Source: Oscillospiraceae bacterium
GTDB lineage: Bacteria > Bacillota > Clostridia > Oscillospirales > Acutalibacteraceae
Reading direction: 5' to 3'
NCBI GenBank assembly: GCA_910574935.1
Contig: CAJTCU010000007.1
Location: 62,001 to 126,000, forward strand
Length of the DNA: 64,000 bases
Shown here: positions 61,522-64,000 of the stretch, piece after piece
Position numbering within the stretch: the stretch's first letter is position 1
Layout of the letters: each line of letters begins with the position of its first letter
Translations under genes and position numbers: made by a program
The notes under the pieces: model-generated
The model's input: only the letters and a program-made list of their open reading frames with translations
Databases searched by the model: none
What the model was told of the DNA's origin: nothing

Positions 61522-61804
61522 CACAAAACGCCCTCTGCAAAAGCGCCCCATTGGGCATACTTTTTACAGAGGGCGATAAAATCGCGGTACCACCTCAGTT
61601 TACTGGGACCTCACGGCCACAGCCTCTACGGGTACATCCATACCCTGACAAGTTAACGCCCGTCAAACGGCTTTCCCTACTATCAGATTCAAGAAAGCAA
61701 CTCTGGAAGGTATTTTCGACCGCTACCATGCTCCCGCTTTCACCACCCGCGGGCTCTCTTTGCCATATAAAGCAGCGCCTACTTGCATTCCGTCATTGTC
61801 ATTG
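61522..61804 (-). ncRNA. T-box riboswitch leader, tyrosine specifier
   Basis: Read on the minus strand, the leader has the stem I signatures (GAGAGC, GGTGGTGAAAGC), a specifier region GAAAA-TAC-C with the triplet TAC at 61712-61710 (Tyr) and the conserved T-box core GAGGTGGTACCGCG (61598-61585). An intrinsic terminator GCCCTCTG...CAGAGGGC ends it, followed by GTTTTGTGTT. Uncharged tRNA-Tyr would pair with the specifier and with the T-box bulge to form the antiterminator. The triplet assignment is by position and by tyrS downstream. Confidence 0.92.
61530..61574 (-). terminator. T-box terminator
   Basis: On the minus strand, GCCCTCTG (61574-61567) pairs exactly with CAGAGGGC (61537-61530), with an additional AAAAG/CTTTT extension inside, followed by a T-rich run. 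Alternative pairing with the T-box core gives the antiterminator. Confidence 0.88.
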
Positions 61805-61810
61805 GCAAAC

Positions 61811-61839
61811 ATTATAGACTATTTTTTACCGAATGTCAA
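61811..61839 (-). promoter_or_regulatory. Consensus SigA promoter of the T-box operon
   Basis: On the minus strand TTGACA (61839-61834) and TATAAT (61816-61811) are both perfect, with a 17-base spacer, placing the transcript start just before the T-box stem I. Confidence 0.92.
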
Positions 61840-61896
61840 GCCAATCGTCCACAAAAATTTCGCTGCCATCAGTCCAGGCAGGCTGCGGGGAGGTTC

Positions 61897-63555
61897 TCAG
61901 GCCTTTTTCAGCATTTCTCCCGCCATATCCAGTTGCAGCTGTGTTGCCTCTTCTCCACCGATGATCCGAGCTAGCTCCCGCTTTCGTCCCTCAAAGTCTA
62001 AGGGCTCCACCTGCGTATAGGTTCTCCCGGAAGAAATATGCTTGCTGATACGCAGATGATGGTCTGCCATAGCCGCGATCTGCGCCAGGTGGGTGATACA
62101 CAGTACCTGGCGGTTTTGACTAACCTGCTTCAGCTTTTCGCCAATACGGTTGGCCGCTCCACCGCTGACGCCGGTATCCACCTCGTCAAAAATTAACGTG
62201 TCGATCTTATCCCGTCCAGAAAGCACTGTCTTAACCGCCAACATAATGCGGGAGAGCTCGCCGCCAGAGGCGATTTTGGACAAGGGCTTAGCTGGTTCTC
62301 CCTTGTTGGCCGAGACCAAAAATTGCAGCTTGTCACAGCCAGTCGGATTCAGAGGGACCCGCTGAATATCCGCCAGGAACTCTACCCCCGGCATATTCAA
62401 AAAGGCCAGCTCACTCTTCACCTGCTTGATAAACCGCTCTGCCGCCGCCCTGCGCTTAGTGGAGAGCTCCCGGGCCAAGCTAATGGCCACCTGCTTCTCC
62501 TGCTCAAACTTCCTCTGAAGCTCTTCCCGCTCTTCATCAGAGAACTCAATCTTCCGTAGGCTTTCTCGGCAGTTTTCCAAAAAAGCCAGCATCTCCTCCT
62601 CTGTCTCACCGTACTTCATCCCCAGCCGGTATAGTAAGTCTAGCCGGCTCTCAATGGCATCTAGAGCTGCTGGGTCAAACTCCACTGAGATATTCCGCAG
62701 GGCGCTGTCTGCATCCTCCAAAAGATACCCCGCCTCCCGCAACTTTTGCAGGGCTTCGTCTAGCTGGGGCTGGTAGCCAGCTGTCTGCTCCAGCTGATCT
62801 GCGGCTTGAGACAGGTCTGACAAGACGCCGCTACTCTCTTCATCTCCTGCCAACAGAGCTTTGACCAACTCCACGGCTGCCGATATTTTTTCACTGTTTC
62901 GGACAACTTCCCGATTTTGGGTTAGTTCCTCCCTCTCTCCAGGAACTAGATTAGCGCTTTCCAGCTCATTAATCTGGTAACGCAGCAGGTCTGCCTGACG
63001 GCTCTTTTCGCCCTCGTCCGTGTTCAACTCCTTCAGCCGCCGCTGTAGCCCCCGTACCCGACGGTAGCTGACCTGATATTTTTCTAAAAGCCCTTCTAAT
63101 CGGCCAAAGCTGTCAATATAAGTCATGTGTATTTCTGGAGAAAGCAGCTCGTAGCTTTCATGTTGGCCATGGATGCCCACCAGCCGGGGCGCAATAGTTT
63201 TTAGCATAGAGACTGTGGCTGGCGCACCATTCAGCTTGCAGCTAGACTTCCCCTCCAGTTTGATGTCTCGCTGAATTAACAGGGAGCCATCCTCCTCTAA
63301 GGGAACGGAAAGCCCTTCCAGCTGCTGCAAGGCATCCTCTGAAAGCCCTGTAAACAAGGCGGACACGGACGCCGAAGCTGTGCCTGTGCGCACGAGTTCC
63401 CTTGAGGTACGCTCTCCCAGCACCGCATGAATCGCGTCAATGATAATTGACTTGCCCGCTCCAGTCTCACCAGTAAGCACTGTGAAGCCAGATTCCAAGT
63501 CGATGGAAGCCCGCTCAATGACAGCGATATTATTGATAAAAAGCTGCGCAAGCAC
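61897..63555 (-). CDS. recN: DNA repair protein RecN
   Basis: The 552-residue SMC-like ATPase takes part in double-strand-break repair. Walker A is GETGAGKSI (29-37), a long coiled-coil region fills the middle (about 150-380), and the ABC signature KIASGGELSRIMLA (near 431-444) and Walker B LIFDEVDTGVSGGAA (near 458-472) complete the head. The start lies 19 bases after the argR stop, and AAAGGAGG precedes it. The argR-recN order is common in Firmicutes. No LexA box is visible before it. Confidence 0.95.
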   Translation of the reverse strand: MLAQLFINNIAVIERASIDLESGFTVLTGETGAGKSIIIDAIHAVLGERTSRELVRTGTASASVSALFTGLSEDALQQLEGLSVPLEEDGSLLIQRDIKLEGKSSCKLNGAPATVSMLKTIAPRLVGIHGQHESYELLSPEIHMTYIDSFGRLEGLLEKYQVSYRRVRGLQRRLKELNTDEGEKSRQADLLRYQINELESANLVPGEREELTQNREVVRNSEKISAAVELVKALLAGDEESSGVLSDLSQAADQLEQTAGYQPQLDEALQKLREAGYLLEDADSALRNISVEFDPAALDAIESRLDLLYRLGMKYGETEEEMLAFLENCRESLRKIEFSDEEREELQRKFEQEKQVAISLARELSTKRRAAAERFIKQVKSELAFLNMPGVEFLADIQRVPLNPTGCDKLQFLVSANKGEPAKPLSKIASGGELSRIMLAVKTVLSGRDKIDTLIFDEVDTGVSGGAANRIGEKLKQVSQNRQVLCITHLAQIAAMADHHLRISKHISSGRTYTQVEPLDFEGRKRELARIIGGEEATQLQLDMAGEMLKKA

Positions 63556-63574
63556 ACTAAAGCCTCCTTTTTAT

Positions 63575-64000
63575 TTAGGTGGTAAACAGCCTTTTTAGCT
63601 CTTCCTGGGCGCTTTTCGCTGTGGCGTCGTTGCGGCACACCACAAAAATCGTATCCTCTCCTGCCAGAGTACCCACGAAATCTTTCCAATACATCGAGTC
63701 CATGGCAGCGCACACAGCCTGAGCCATCCCACTCTGACACTTGATTACCAGCATATTTTGCGCCGCCTCCACGGAAAGCACAGAATCGGCAAAAAGTGAA
63801 AAAAACTTAGAGGACATATCTGTTGCCGTATCGGTGCCTGCTGAATACTTATACTTTCCGCTGCTGCTTAGCGTTTTAACCAGCCGCAGTTCTTTAATAT
63901 CCCGGGAAACAGTGGCCTGGGTCACGTCGTAGCCAGCCTCCCGCAAAAATCGAAGCAGCTCGTCCTGTGTCTCTAGGTCGTACTCCTTGATCAATTCCAG
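63575..64000 (-). CDS. argR: Arginine repressor, partial (5' end beyond the window)
   Basis: The window encodes about 141 residues of ArgR, the hexameric arginine-responsive repressor of arginine genes. The winged helix includes TQDELLRFLREAGYDVTQATVSRDIKEL, and the C-terminal oligomerisation/arginine-binding domain has GTLAGEDTIFVV near the end (family GT(I/L)AG(D/E)DT). The frame is open at position 64000, and the preceding codons (Leu-Glu) match the usual start of the family, so the true start is a few residues outside. It is the first gene of argR-recN within this window. Confidence 0.92.
   Translation of the reverse strand: MELIKEYDLETQDELLRFLREAGYDVTQATVSRDIKELRLVKTLSSSGKYKYSAGTDTATDMSSKFFSLFADSVLSVEAAQNMLVIKCQSGMAQAVCAAMDSMYWKDFVGTLAGEDTIFVVCRNDATAKSAQEELKRLFTT

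Overview
The window looks like a chromosomal segment of a strictly anaerobic, fermentative low-to-mid GC Firmicute, most likely a Clostridia/Oscillospirales (Ruminococcaceae-like) gut bacterium. The evidence is the Gram-positive style of the genes (AGGAGG ribosome binding sites, SigA promoters with 17-base spacers, a tyrosine T-box, a LexA box of Bacillus/Clostridium type, SLH surface protein), an NADH-linked multi-subunit [FeFe] hydrogenase, and a type-3 (eukaryote-like) prolyl-tRNA synthetase. No rRNA, tRNA, CRISPR array, prophage or intact insertion sequence was seen. Taxonomy is inferred from gene content only.

Layout: (1) 1-6.3 kb: ppx-ppk1 polyphosphate genes, a twice-frameshifted P-loop kinase relic, a phosphofructokinase, and a GyrI-like gene preceded by a relic of a second one. 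(2) 6.3-8.3 kb: sugar-phosphate isomerase/epimerase plus Gfo/Idh/MocA dehydrogenase, a pair that recurs in reverse order at 36.8-38.9 kb. (3) 8.4-19.7 kb: branched-chain amino acid synthesis (ilvA, ilvB, ilvN, ilvC, ilvD) interspersed with acetyltransferases, an MBL hydrolase, a lipoprotein and a DUF815 ATPase. (4) 19.7-23.5 kb: a 1116-residue surface protein with about ten InlB-type repeats and three SLH domains, plus a small unknown protein. (5) 23.5-29.3 kb, minus strand: PadR, DUF1700, response regulator, ABC ATPase, two permeases, a third permease relic and a histidine kinase. (6) 29.4-34.4 kb, minus strand: aromatic pathway (aroE-aroK, aroF-tyrA-aroB). (7) 34.5-38.9 kb: acpP, a VOC relic, proS and sugar genes. 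(8) 39-41 kb: peptide-type substrate-binding lipoprotein and a sigma-region-4-like regulator. (9) 41.1-44.7 kb: LexA-box-controlled dinB, a radical SAM protein and its DUF4130-type partner. (10) 44.8-46.1 kb: MFS transporter. (11) 46.2-55.1 kb, minus strand: a hydrogenase supercluster of hndABCD genes, two HATPase proteins, two DRTGG proteins, a PHP protein and a second hydrogenase-like FeS protein. (12) 55.3-58.6 kb: serC, GNAT, serA, MazG-like. (13) 58.6-61.9 kb, minus strand: T-box, GNAT, HAD, tyrS, HD. (14) 61.9-64 kb, minus strand: argR (cut by the window end) and recN.

The most interesting regulation concerns aromatic amino acids. The aroF operon has a roughly 295-base leader that encodes a 34-residue peptide with a Phe-Tyr-Tyr-Tyr-Phe run upstream of an intrinsic terminator, a classical attenuator layout. 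The tyrS operon has a T-box whose specifier triplet reads TAC (Tyr). Both circuits would sense charged tRNA-Tyr. The best candidate for an under-described system is either the SOS-linked dinB/radical-SAM/DUF4130 module or the hydrogenase cluster with its paired ATPase/DRTGG/PHP signalling genes and a promoter carrying three TATCGATA palindromes.
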